From: Panagrolaimus kolymaensis | Taxonomy: Eukaryota > Nematoda > Chromadorea > Rhabditida > Panagrolaimidae | Assembly: GCA_028622995.1 (NCBI GenBank) | Contig: JAJQJQ010000012.1 | Span: 2,604,001 to 2,668,000 of the forward strand | Length of the DNA: 64,000 bases | Direction: 5' to 3' | Shown here: positions 32,401-45,552 of the stretch, piece after piece | Position numbering within the stretch: the first letter of the stretch is position 1 | Layout: every line of letters begins with the position of its first letter | The notes under the pieces: model-generated | Told to the model about the DNA's origin: nothing | Seen by the model: only the letters and a program-made list of their open reading frames with translations | Databases searched by the model: none | Program-made: the position numbers and the translations under genes

Positions 32401-35400
32401 AATTCAGATTTTGAGAGAATGGAATAATAAAATGCGATGACTAATCTAACGAGAAGATATTCCTCTCGTTTTTGTTTTGGTAAAGGTTCAGAAAGCTGCC
32501 TTTTAGCTTCATCAACAATCACCATTAATTCCGTTTGTGATGGAGTAGTCGAAACTCGTGGAACTTCAATAATGGCTTGTGGAACGTGAACCACTTTGGT
32601 AGTATCATCTTCACTATCATGTTGAACAATGATTGCAGGTCGAATGACTGCAACTTCTCGAGAATCTACACTGCCTTTTGAAAATTTGGAAAAGGTGCTT
32701 TTCTCATCCAATGAACCCAAGGATTTCTTTTCAGCAAATGATTCAAGGGATTTGACTTCACCCAAAGAGCCAAGAGATTGCTTACTTCGAATTTCTTCAA
32801 CCACTGCGTCTGCTTCTTCTTTTGCTTCTTCATCTTTTTTAGCTTCAACTTGGGCGGCTGCTTCTTTTTTAGCTTCTTCAACTTCTTCAGCCTTTTCAGT
32901 TTCTATTTGTTCATTTATAACTTCTGTTATAATTTCAGGGATTGGTCCATCAAATGCTTCAGTATCTTCTCGAACTTCAGTTTCTTCAACATATTGATGA
33001 AGTTTTCGAATGCCTTCATCTTGTAAAAATCCACTATTATCATATTTTTCTTGTAGTTTTTCTCGAATCATTGCCCTTTGTTGGTGACGAGTTACTTTAC
33101 TAACATGTCCATCAACCTAAGATATTCACTTATTTACAATCAAAGAAACTGGGAAACTTACATCCATTGATTGATTAAAAAGTTCTTTATGGATTCGCTT
33201 TTCCTCTTGCAAAATATAAGCTATGTATCGATAATCCCTAGATACTCGCATCAAATATGAAATTAAACTTTCTATTGTTCCTCTTAAAAACATTCCCAAA
33301 AAAATTGCAAGTAATTTTGCATATTCTTTAACTTGAGTTTTAACTAAAAAAAGAAGAATTTTCTTTAAAGAAAATTAAGGTAAAAAATTGACGCTCACAT
33401 TGCTGATACGCATATTTGATTCTATCTTTTCTGGATAAATGTCGCTTTCGTTCTGCAAGAAATTCTTCAAATTCTCTATCTAATTCTGGAGAACTTATTA
33501 CATCTTCACCATCAGGGCCTACAAAAATTTAACCATAATTTTAAGGATCGTTTCCATTTAATAAATAACTTACTCAAAACAGTTAAAGTTGGTTCAGAAG
33601 TATCACTCGAATAAATTCTTCCAACATTAATTGAAGCTCCTGCAGGTACAATCAAATTTGCACTTTTCATATTTGTATAATGTGATAATCCATCATCGAA
33701 TGTCTCTTCATCAAAATCGGGTTTAGCTCGTTGTCTTGCTTTTTCTTTCAATATACGCTTACGAATTAAACTATAATCAGATATTCCTCCTTGAGTTTTC
33801 TAAAAAAAATTGTAAAATTAGAAATCATACTATTCTTTATCCTGTTCGTGTTGTTCACTTATTTTAGTTTTAAAGTATATAATAATATTGATAATTATTA
33901 AATTCATTATAAATTGTTGTTTGTTGTTAATTAAAAATATAAATTAATTTAAAATGAATATCTTACCTCCATTTCTTTTTCCATTTGTTCGTGAGTCAAT
34001 CTAATTGACTCACTCTCTTTCACAGCGTCGGCGATTGCCTAGAGTAATTTATTAAATAAAACTAGTAAACTAAAATATTAAAAAATCTACCCCTTTTTTG
34101 ATTGCAAAATTGAGCAACTGTAGAGGTCCAAGACCTTTTACTCCTCCTTCACCTGTCGTTTTTCGCCTTGCTCGGACTGCTGGTCGATCACTAGAATTTA
34201 CTGACCAAGTATCAGATTCATCTTCACTTCGTTCTTTTTTAGCACCAAATCGGGGATTGGCAGATTTTCGACGATGAAGTTCATCGAGATTTTGTTGCTG
34301 TGGATTTCGAAGGAAGTCAGCGCTATGTTGTCGTTGAATTGTATGTGATGCATCAAGGGTGTTAGATGCATCGAGTGAATTTACTGATATTTTATCCGCA
34401 TCCTCACCCATTGGTGATAACTCAGCTGACATTGGAGACATTGTAGATTCTGTGGGGCAATAACCTTGAACTTCAATCATCATGTTATTTTTTACGATTA
34501 CCGGGCCATCAGGGCCTGGAGCATTAGGATCAGGGACTTCCATGGATTTGTCTCCACGCATGGAAGAAGTTTCACTAAATATTCCTTCCAAATCGTTGTT
34601 TGTCCTTGTTTCTAAATTTTTATTATCATAAATGTTTTAAACTACAAATCAACTCACTCTCTTGTTTCTTAGAAATTTTATTAACCATTTTATCAACCAT
34701 TTTCATCATTTCTTTTTCTCGAGTTTCAGCCTCTTCTATTTCTTGCTTATTTATTTTTTCAATTAATTCTGCACCGCGAGAAGCAAAAAAGCGTTGAGCT
34801 TTAAGTTCTGCAATAACATGCTTGAAATATTCCGAGCCAAAAATTCTGCGTTGAATCAGTAGAAAAACAAAGCAAAGATTATCATAAAATATTCCTGCTT
34901 CATTTAAAGGGATATCACAATGAATTAGAACTTCAGGATCGATAACTAAAAAATTTGTATTTATCCATTGCTGTTAGACGTTAAGCAACATACTTTCGAT
35001 GGAGCTATAACCAGCTTTGTTGCAAGCAATTCCAAAAAGTTGCAAAACCCAACAAAAGTTTCGACACATATCTCCCATATAAACGCAACCAACAATTTGT
35101 AAAATAGTTTTGAGGAAGATTACACAAACGTTATAATATATCAGATTATCCCACATTTGAAGGCAAACAATGATGGGTTTAAAGAATAAAGTATTACCCA
35201 TCCAAAGGAAAAAAAAGCAGCCAAAGACATATCCTGCCGCAAAAAGGGTAATTCTTGAGGTTCCAGCAATGAAAAGTATCGAAAGTGTAATCCAATAAAA
35301 ATGCATGAAAAATACATGTTTTAATTTATCCAAAAGTGTTCCACCATCACTGATGAAATCAGGAACATTTGAGATTTCCAATGGTTGAGAAGACTTGATT

Positions 35401-38400
35401 CGAAAATGAGTAAGATCGAAATTAAAAATATATCGTCGGCCTGTGGAAGATGTGGAGGCAATAGTGTGGTTATCACCGCCTGGATATTCGCTGCCAAATT
35501 TGTCTTCCAATTTGAATACATAATATTGCGAGGTTATGAAAAGTAAAACTACGAAGTCAGCTAAAAAGTATATCAAATACAGTAACTTTTCCAAATGTCT
35601 ATAACCCTAACCAAAAAGCTTTTCAGGCATAGGTGGAACTCTAAATGATGGCAAACAAAGCCATTCAACCAAATTTGAATCCCAATCATCCCAAAAATAA
35701 TTAATACAAATGAATTTTGGCATTCCAACGCAAAGAAGATATTGAACTCCAAAGCATACGACATAAAAGGTGGCATATCTAATCCATAATCTTGACATTT
35801 CATGTCTTGTTCGAGTTAACATAAAAAGCAACCAAATAACATATAAAACTGCAAATAAATCATTTCGAATGCCAATAGAAATAGCGGAAGCTATGAAAGT
35901 TATCTAAAAAATATTGAATAATTTTAGGTTTTTTTCCGCCGCTGAAAACATACTTCCACACCAAATTTATAGAAAAAATAGTTAGAAAAATATAATAAAC
36001 AATGAAGCATATCTTCATCGGCGTGAACTCTATCAATTCCAGGAAAGATTATTCCTGGTGGTGGTTCTTCCAAACGATTGCGTTTTCGATTTAAAAATTG
36101 TCGAATTTTAATTAGTTCACGAAAAACGAGGCAAAGAATAGTTGCAATATGTTCTTTGGTGTAATCAAAAATTGATGGAACTTTATGGAGGCCAAACCAT
36201 TCACCGTATGTGGTAACTGAGGTCCCATTGCCATAATTTGTGTTCTAAAAATTTATAACCATTTGAGAAATTTCATGTTAAAGCTTTACCATGCAAACAA
36301 CTTGAATATCACTTTCACGAATAAATTCCATTTGAAATAACATTTTTAAAATAATTACTATCGAAGCGATTAAACAAACAAAATCAGAAATGGATGGAAT
36401 TCTTGATTGAAAAGGCAACATCAAAGTCACGCAAATCGCCAATGGTAAATTTAAGAAGCTGATTTCCTTCACTGCTGTGTAAACAATTAAAGCTGCTATG
36501 ATTCGATCAATATGCATTTCCGCCAATCTCCACAGAATATTCCAAATTGATTGGCGATAACTTAACATTTGTTTACATTTTTTCTCAATTTCACCAATAA
36601 CCTTTTTCATTCGTTGTTTTGGCGCTAAACCTTTTATTTCTTCTTTTCCATCTTCATCGTCCGTGCCATCTTCGGGAAATCCAGATTCAAGGTAATTCAT
36701 TTGATTATGGAAAAGTTTTAATTTGGCCATAAGAAATCTCAGTTTCAATCCATAAACATCATCCTCCCATTTTTGAGTAGCTTTCATCATTTTTTCATGG
36801 AAAAAGTTTAATTGAATAAGGGAAACTATGAGGAAGCTGATAGGAGTTAAAAGTCGGAAGAGTAATTCCGAAGATGAAATTCTTTCAAGACCTAATGAAT
36901 TTGCCCTAAAAATATTAATATTAAACAACTATATTAACTAGATAAATAAGTCATTAAATATGGTTTCAAAAATACACTCAAAGAAACTAACACAGGTTCA
37001 CTCATTCCGAGATAATCTGCATAAAGTTCAGGAATTCCATAAAATTGATAAGTGTATATCATAGTTACCACTAAAGTGCAATAACCAATCATAATAATCC
37101 AAAATCGATGAAGCATTTTACGCCATAGTGGAAATGAAATAATCAAAAATCCAAGAAAAACGAGGAAAAAGGTCATATAACCTATTCGATAAAACACTAC
37201 GGGATTATACATGGAAATGGTTAAAAGTAAAATTAAAAGAAGGAAGATCCAAAAATTCGAAATATGAGCCTTAATTCTTTCAATCAATGGACGCTTTGGA
37301 GGATCAGCAAATGAAACGGAAGCTTTTTCTTCTTAAATTGTTTTTCAATTAATATCACTCACAAAAAACTTGAAAAAGCATACGATTAACTTCAGCTACA
37401 ATTTTTGGTTTCTCTAAAGCTTCAAAGGTTCCTTCTTTAGGTTTTCTTTGTTGAATAAACTTTTGTTTCAATGCATACCAAAAAGCTAAATTAAATACAG
37501 ATTTGAGTAAAATATCAAAAACTGGCGCATTATTTCGTGGCTTTTCTAAACCAATTTGCCTCAAAAATAATGGTTTCTCATCGGGTAATTCATCTTGAGT
37601 GAATGGCAGTGAAAATGCAAATTGAAATGCTAATAAAATTTCTGCATATGCCACAATAAAAGTTGCAATTTGATGATAAAATTTTTGTGAATTTGGATGC
37701 ATCCAAATTATAAATGATAACATTAACATTACAAATGTACTCCAACTATGATAACATAGGCTCCATGCCTAAAAAAAAGAACACAGTATAAAGAAAGTAA
37801 TATCGATTTGAAAATACCAACCATTAAAACGATAAGTGAAATAACATAACTTTGAGATTTGATGGTTTCTAAAATGGGTTTTAAATTTTCCCATTTTGCA
37901 AGATTTTTCATTCTCTCTCTTTCAAGCTTCATTGCAGCAAGTTTTTGAGCAAAATGAAGAGAAATTTTTGCGGATTTTTTAGAAGTAGTGTTTGAAGGAA
38001 GTGAAGTGACCGAAGTTTTCTTGGATGAAATTGGAGTAGGATTATCAACGGGTGTTGGAGATTTTAAAGAGATTTTTGATTCCTTTCGAGGAGTCTGAAA
38101 AGACAAAGAATGAAAAAATTTAGTAGTTTTTATAACTTTTGTTACCACATCTTTAATTTGATAACCAAGAGCTATTCGACTTCCATCGTTCGCTTTCATA
38201 ACCAAAGCAGCTACAGCTCCACCAGCTTTAGTAAAAAGTGAATCCACTTCCGAAAGCTCTTCTTTTTCTCGAATGATTGCAATTTGGGTTGCTAAGAAAT
38301 AATAAAATACAAAAGTGATGATGGGTGCAAAATATTCTGGCCATATCCATGATATAATTGGATGAGGATAAGTTATTCGATCACATGGAAAACTTTGATA

Positions 38401-39920
38401 ATGTACAAGGCCCAAAACTCTGTAATCGTTTTTATTTCAAAAAAAAGTTCACTCTAAAGAGATTTTCTCACCGAGCAATAAATTCATGTGATGGAAAATT
38501 ACGATAAACATTTGGAAGTTGATAAATATAAATAACACAAAGATGAAAAGCGCAAAATAACAATAACCCTCGGCGAGATGTCGACCAAAAGGCTCTCGTC
38601 AATGGTCGATCAAAAGCCCATAGGGTGGCAAAAATAATAAACATAATAAAATATGGCAATGAAAACTAAAATTTGATTGATGAGATTTTTTATTTTTAAA
38701 GAATAACACATGAGCTTAAAGATTTGATGAGTATCTTTAACAGCTTTATAATGATTGATTGATTATAATTTATAAATATTTTGATAAAAAAAATTATAAA
38801 CAATAACAATGCAAAAATAAAAGATTAAACTAAAGTTAATGTCAAATGTTTATGGAAATGAGGTGTCTGAAGCAAAACATCCAAAATCAAAAATTTCTAA
38901 CGTTATATCATCGAAAAATGTTTTATTGTTCGGCTTTTCTTGAAAACAAAATGCTTCAGTAAGATTTTAAAAACATTTTTTTAAAGTAAATTTTATGATT
39001 TTGTCCTTCAAATTTTCAATTTACTCACCAAAGATGGATGAAAAGCTCCAACTATGCAACAACCCACAATCAAAATTGCATTATGATAATTTTCAAATCG
39101 TTTACTCCATTCTCTAATTTTTAAATATTCTGCAACTTGAGAAAATCTTCGATTATGATTTTTACTTTTTTCACCATTTGCTTCCATAATTGATTCCATT
39201 CTTCTCCTGCGTTGTAAAACTTTTAATCTTAAAAAAGCATTTAATTACACTCATGTTTTTTTTCTCATCTTTTTTTCTTTGATGATCATTGATCGAACAA
39301 CAACAAATGCACTTTTTATAAAAGCAACAACGTACGTACCTAAAAAGCAGCAACATCCCACAAGAAAATACGAGTAAATCCGAAGCAAATAAGTTCATAG
39401 TTCTTGACAACTTCCAATGGGATTGAATTTTATCAAAACCAATTTGTCGAAGCCATCGTGAAAAGGGATGACAATCAATTTCCGGTGAAAATGAGTTATA
39501 AATGCTATCGACGGTGGTGGTGCTGCTGTCATTTAAATTTTGAGTTAATTGATGAGTGATTTGTCGATGATGATGTTCATAGGGAAATAGAGGATGTGAG
39601 AGGAGAAGGCTTTCCCATGGCACAAAATTGAAAAAAAGTTGTCCTGTTAGGGATAACATAGACCATAAGGTGATGCATATTATAAAACGATATGGATGTC
39701 CAGGAAATTGTGATGTTGGAGGTGATACAGTTAATGGAAGAAATAATGAGAATACAAAATATACAAATGAAACGAAATTTATTCGAAGTAAAAATGCTGA
39801 AAAATAATGTCATAATTTAAAATGTGATTAGAACACTTATTGTAAAAACATACCAATAATAATTACAAAAGGAAGTAAAAAATTATACAACGTCCGATAG
39901 GAGCCTTTCTCCATAGTCAT
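29470..39920 (-). CDS. pezo-1: PIEZO mechanosensitive ion channel
   Basis: A single gene of more than twenty exons on the minus strand. The start at 39920 reads [20 protein letters not shown]; a second ATG lies 6 nt later. Dozens of TM helices in repeated four-helix groups follow, separated by charged linkers, including an acidic/Ala-rich coiled segment with repeated KSLGSL units near 32650-32950 and a Ser-rich linker near 34100-34560. The end is diagnostic: [23 protein letters not shown]...[25 protein letters not shown], the pore and C-terminal domain of PIEZO channels, preceded by the extracellular cap (around 29780-30660). PIEZO trimers open to membrane stretch; in C. elegans PEZO-1 acts in pharynx and gonad. 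Exon 36278-36906 and its neighbours required alternative acceptors to keep frame. An in-frame TAG occurs at 35607-35609 (see findings). Confidence 0.93.
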
Positions 39921-41941
39921 TTAATTCTTGAAAGCATTACAAATTAGAAAATCCTAAAAACTATATATTACAACTTCAAATCTCTCTCAAATCGTCAAGC
40001 ACGAGAGATTATTACAAAAAGAATTTTTTATGCTGACAAATTGCTTCAAACAAACAAAAAAAAGTAATCAAATCCTGCTGACAGAAGAGTCAAAAATAAA
40101 AAAAATAAGGTTGATAAGTAAACGCGGAAATCGTGGGATCAAATGTCATCACAAGGATTTCTCATTTCAAAAAAATCTGTGATTCAAACAAAAAAAGTTT
40201 TTTGAAACTTGATGAACATTTTTTTTAAACAAAAAACTAAGAAAAAAAAGTTAACAAGCTTATAAATGCCTCTTTTTTTGTTTGCCACCGCTGCTGCCTG
40301 CCTCAGGTGATAGCGAGTAAGTACAACTGATGAATGTTTATTATTTGCAACGCAACAAGTTATTTCTATAAATATATTAAACAAGTCCAGGTCGATTGAC
40401 GACAAATTTGTGAAGTTGAAAAAAAAAAGCGAGTGAAATTTGTCAAAAGAAAAAAATAGGGGTTTCGAAAAAATATTGGATAGTTGAAATGATAACTCTC
40501 GAAAAGCGCTTTTAGTTATTTTTTTAAAGTGGTTTTTTGGTAGCGGATTAAAAATCAAACCTATCAAAGGAAAACATGACATTTACTTGGTCATAAAAAT
40601 TTTTATGACTTCTATTTAAAAAGATTTTTGATTTATACCGTAAAAATGGAATTGGTGAATCAGATATTATAAAATAAAAAAATAAAGTTGAATGAAATTA
40701 TTGCAATCGCTATTTTTTTAAACACTTAAAAAATTTTTAGACAAAGTATCCGTGTTTTTAGCTTCCTTTTTTTCTCTTTCATCTTTCCTCATTTCCACCT
40801 TTGATTATTCACTCACTCATTTAGTTGCCGAACTCCCACTACTAAAAATCCAACATAAAAAAGAAAAAAGTCGGCTGTCGATTTTTTGTTGTTAGCAAAA
40901 AAATTTGATCATAATAGCTGTAAGTGCTTTTAAAAATCGCAACAAAAAAATTTAGGAAGAAATGGACCAAAAAGATAGATTATTAAGCTTTTAGAAAATT
41001 GTGATACCGTAACCATTTTCTTTAAATTTTAAGCTATTTTTTTGTTCTAAAAAAATCTTCCGACCTCAATTTCAACTTTAGCTTCTTTATTTCCGTATAA
41101 ATCCAATAAATTTCAAGCATTATTTTGGTATATTTTGTTGCTATTTTTTGTGCTTTAAAAAAACAATTTTGCCTTGCATTTTTTTAACGACTTTAAAAAC
41201 AAGTGAAAGTTAAAATTTTTCCCTTGTCAATAGATAGATACATAATACACATAGACTACTTTCATCATAAATGATGTCGGTTCACATGAGTAAAAAGAGA
41301 AAAACGAAGGAATGCCCTCAGTTATACTTGAAACTTAAAAAATAAAATGTTTAAGGCTAAACTCAAAAAAGTGTGTGTTTAAAGCTTATTCAGAAACTTT
41401 TAGGAACGAGCAACAAACAACTCAACTAAACAAAAACTTTTTCAAATCCCATGAGTTTCAAAAAAAAGAACGCTATCAAATTGGTTACAGAAGAGAAAAT
41501 GAAAAAAATAAATAGATCCCAAAGTTTAATTTGTTTTTTCAAAGGAAAAAAATTATTTAATGATGAATAAGAATTTCATGATCACCGTACAGAATTACTA
41601 TAACCAAAACAACACTCGCTCTTACTTATGTTTATGAAATTTTTATATTTTTGTTTGAAGTTTTTACAATTACAAACTTGGGAATCATTTAAAATTTTTA
41701 TAAATATTGTTTCATGAAATCCACTGGGAGTCATTTCTAATTATCTTTTAATAGCTGCCGCCGTCTCGAATCTTAACGCCAAAATGCAAAAGCTCGTTGA
41801 CTCCATTCTTTTGCAAACATAATTTGAATTTTCAAAAAGCAACAAAATGTTATAAAAAGTTTATTTCACGAAATTGCATACAATAAAAACAACAATAAAA
41901 CTCAACAAAATTTTTACAAATTCAAAAAACAAAAAACGAAG
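39921..41941. other. intergenic region
   Basis: Upstream of the PIEZO gene and downstream of TAF1B, both minus strand. A/T-run-rich; an open frame at 40184-40582 is Phe/Lys-biased, has no splice partner and is not believed. Confidence 0.55.
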
Positions 41942-44900
41942 CTACCAATATCTCCAAAAGAGTAAAGTTAAAGCTAAATCAGTGCTAATGCCAATTTTTT
42001 CATTAGATTGTTCAACGGTATCAATCAGCGTAGTATCTTCATCTTCACTGCTAGAATCGCTATCATTTAGTGCCTCGTCTTTTTCGCGAGATTCAGATGT
42101 TTGAGATTTATTTTTGACAGCTGTAGCAGCTTCATCATTTCCTTCATCGTCCGCTTCTCCTGCCTCTTCTTCTCCAATTTTTTCAGCAGGTCCTTGTTCT
42201 TCATCATTGTCAACTTCCATTTCTTTATCGGTTGCTTCTTTCTCATCATTTTGAGTTTCATCATCATCATCGTCGCTGCCGCTTATTTCACTTCGATCGA
42301 TATCAAAAATCTCATCATCATCAGTTTCTGTAACAGATGTTGACGATCCTTCAGTATTCATATTCGGGTTTCCAAATTGATTATAAAGTTCATTAATAGT
42401 AGCCGATTGAGCACTCTCCATTGCAAGATTGGGTAGAGTTTCCCAATTTCGTAGTCGGTTAATATCACCAATTTTATTTGATACTTCAATTGTTGTTCGT
42501 CCATAAACGAAATGTCGAGTTGGACCGGATCTGGTTGATTGTTTTACCGAAAAAGCATGCTTATTTAGAAAATGACACGTATTCTTGGCATTTTTGACAA
42601 AGACGAATCCACTTCGAACCATTTTCCCATTTGTCATTGCTTCTTTTAGTAGATTAATGCTAAAATTATTAAAAGTGAAAAGTTCAAAGATTTCAAAATG
42701 TTTTTACCTTTGAGAATTGAAAAACATATTTTGAACTAACAAAAATGACGCATAAATTCCTTGTGATTCTTCTCCAAGAACAAAAGATAAATTATTGATT
42801 AAATCAGAAAATTGTTGATGAAAAAATCGACGAGAATCTTCAAAAACATGACAAAATTGAGTGTAATCCATTACAGGCGTAAAACCAAATTTTTCAGGAT
42901 CTTCTCTGATAATATACATTTCTTTTGGATATGGATATTTCTAAAACCATGAATGATTGATATAAACAATAAAGAAAAAATTTAGAGTAATAACGAAGTT
43001 AATATATGTGCATAAATTAACCAAAGCTGTTCAATAAAAGTTAAATTTAACTAACCAAATAAGCCGCAGCACATGGAAATAATTTCAACCATTTCTCATT
43101 CATTTCAGTGTCTTCGTTTTTATGTTGACAAGAGCGAACCTTATAATCATAAGAAGTATCATTATTAGAAAGGAAATTCATTGAATAATCCTAAAATAAA
43201 AAATAAGTTAACCATATGGAAATAAAGGACAAACCCTATAATCAGCTGCGAAAATTTGTTGTTTAGTAGAATCAATTCTCTCATTTTCCATATTATCACT
43301 ATCACGTCCACCATCTCTTTTATTATTCGTTCCTTGAAATCTTAATGGAGCAAATAAAGCTTCAGTATCAATCACTTGAGTTGCAGGTTTATTGAAATCA
43401 TCGGTGAATAATTTACGAAAATGTTTATCTTTTTCTAAATTGAATTGACGAGCAGGCACGCAACGATCGTAGTCGAATTTGTTTAAATGAATTGCACCAG
43501 TGTATACCATTTCTACCCTTGAATGAAAGCATGTCGATTCAGGCCTTTGATGTAAATATCTAAAAAATATGACAATTACATAAAAAGGCGTAAAAATAAT
43601 AGGTGGAAAGTTTACTCACTGTGGTGACAGAACTTCTTCAATCGATGCTCCTCTCCATACAGCAAGACGTAAATTAAGTTGAATCAACCAATCATGAATA
43701 TTGAAATTTTGATTTTCAGAATTATCATCAATGTGCTTCATCTAAATCATACACGTTTAATGCTATCGTAATAACCAAAATATTACCATATATTCTCTCC
43801 TTCCATCAAATCCAAACATAAGTTTAAGGCTCAGGATAATCAAACTGATAACTTTCAATTCCAAACTCACGAAACATTGTTCCAGAATATTATTCTTAAA
43901 AACATAATCAAAATATTTTCTTGGACCCATTTTTACACAGCTATGGAGTTTGTCAATAAAGTTGCTTTGTATCGGATAAACAGACGGCGAAAATTCTCCA
44001 CCAATATCATTCAAAGGAATTCCAATAAGATCAGCTAAAGCATTAATTCGATTAAGAAAGACCATAGGCAGATTTAAATTGAAAATAAATCGTTTTGCAA
44101 CTTGTTCAAATGGAGTGATAGGCATTGATGGTGGAAGTGGAAGAATATGCGCAAGATATAAAACGGTTCGAAAATAATCTGACATTGGTAAAGTCTAAAA
44201 AAAGAGCGACATTAAAAATAAATAAAGTAAAAAACAAAACAACTAACGCCAGTTAAAGCACGTCGATTTCGTTTTTGATGATTACGTCGTGTTAGCTTTT
44301 CATCAATATCCATTCCAAGTCCACGTAACTGAGCAGGAGTGACTAAAAGTCTACCTTCACGATACCATCTAAAAAAAGAAATTGTTTAAGCTCCCTTTCA
44401 TAGTTATTACTGTTGATTATTCATTCAAATACTTACCTAAAAATATCCCAAATTGAAATCCATTTAGCTCCAGCACATTGTGCAGAAATGAAAGCAATAG
44501 CCACAACAAGATCAACTTCAAGATAAATTCTTCCTGCCATTTTTGTGGCTCTTTTGCTTAATTTGGTTGGGCATTCAAGAAACACGCTATCTTCCTGCTC
44601 ATCCAAAGCTTTTTGAATTTCTAAATTCTGCGTCTCAAGAATTTCTTCCATTTGTTGTTGATTTTGAGAGACATAGTTCCAAGCATCACTACGTTGAGAT
44701 TCTTCAGCTTTTTGAGATTGAGCCTTCTTCATTTTTTTATGAGCTCTTTTCTTTTTAGTTAATAATTCGCGGAGTTCTGTTTGGGTTTTAGAGTATCGAA
44801 ATAGCGATATATTTGCGTCATCATCAAGATCAATTTCGTCGTCACAAAATGCTATGCCAAAATATTGAAAGTACTTTTGAACAAAGAAAAGTGAAATTCT

Positions 44901-45395
44901 CTAAAATAAAGATAATTTATGCATAAAAATTAATAAAGCTATAAAGAAAGTAACCTTCACTCCATATGGAACATCAAAATCACGATGTAATGTTGTTGCG
45001 AATTGACAAACCAAGCGAGTAAAAGTTGTAAGCCTTCGACCTCTTTGATATAAATATCTTGGATAATCATCGGTACTGGCAGCAGTCCAATGTTTGATTT
45101 TTTCCATATCAACGCCATTTTCAACAAAATTTACGTTTTTCTTTGATGATGGTTTTTCTTCGGCTTCTAACCTTGATGGATCTTTTATACGAATTCTTTG
45201 ACCCAATGCAGCGCCAAAATGATCACTTTCTGTTTCTCTCATAAGCTAAAAATAATCAAACGTCAAAATTATGTTGTATGATAAATTTTACCGTACCTGA
45301 CTTTGAGTGTTGCAAGTAGTGCAATAGTAAAATCCTTCGACCAAGTTGTACCTCTTGTTACCACAAATTTCACATGTTGGAAAATTTTTATTCAT
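41942..45395 (-). CDS. taf1b: TAF1B/Rrn7-like RNA polymerase I initiation factor subunit
   Basis: The first exon (45297-45395) encodes a zinc ribbon CEICGNKRYNLVEGFYYC..C, the Rrn7-type N-terminal finger. Exons 44955-45245, 44437-44900, 44248-44368 and further ones to 41942 continue in phase through a cyclin-like region (RLTTFTRLVCQFATTLHRD...FFVQKYFQYFGIAF; LVVAIAFISAQCAGAKWISIWDIFRWYREGRL). This order, zinc ribbon followed by two TFIIB-like cyclin folds, identifies TAF1B, the subunit of the SL1/TIF-IB factor that recruits Pol I to rDNA. The C-terminal 150 residues are highly acidic (runs of DDDDE and EE near 42070-42340) and end LFWRYW. Its ATG lies 157 nt after the CPSF4 stop codon with a splice acceptor just upstream, so it is probably the second gene of an operon. 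Confidence 0.88.
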
Positions 45396-45552
45396 TTTTA
45401 CAAAAATATCCTACAAAAAAGAGAATTCATAAATAAAACAAAAATAAATACTAACAAAGGTAATAATAATGGAAATCCAAGAATGAATTAAAACAGAAAA
45501 AAAGAAAAGACAGTTGTTCATTTATTCAAAAAAAAATCAATACATAACAATT
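45396..45552 (-). promoter_or_regulatory. intercistronic region with poly(A) signal and trans-splice acceptor
   Basis: Between the CPSF4 stop (45553) and the TAF1B ATG (45395). On the minus strand AATAAA occurs near 45519-45524, about 30 nt after the stop, and TTTTTTGTAG ends at 45411, leaving a 15-nt leader before ATG. The order poly(A) signal, roughly 100 nt, then acceptor is that of nematode operon junctions served by a spliced leader. Confidence 0.7.

Noticed and set aside
40184..40582. 132-codon minus-strand open frame in the PIEZO upstream region
   Set aside because: Phe/Leu/Lys-biased and without splice signals; more likely chance in T-rich DNA.
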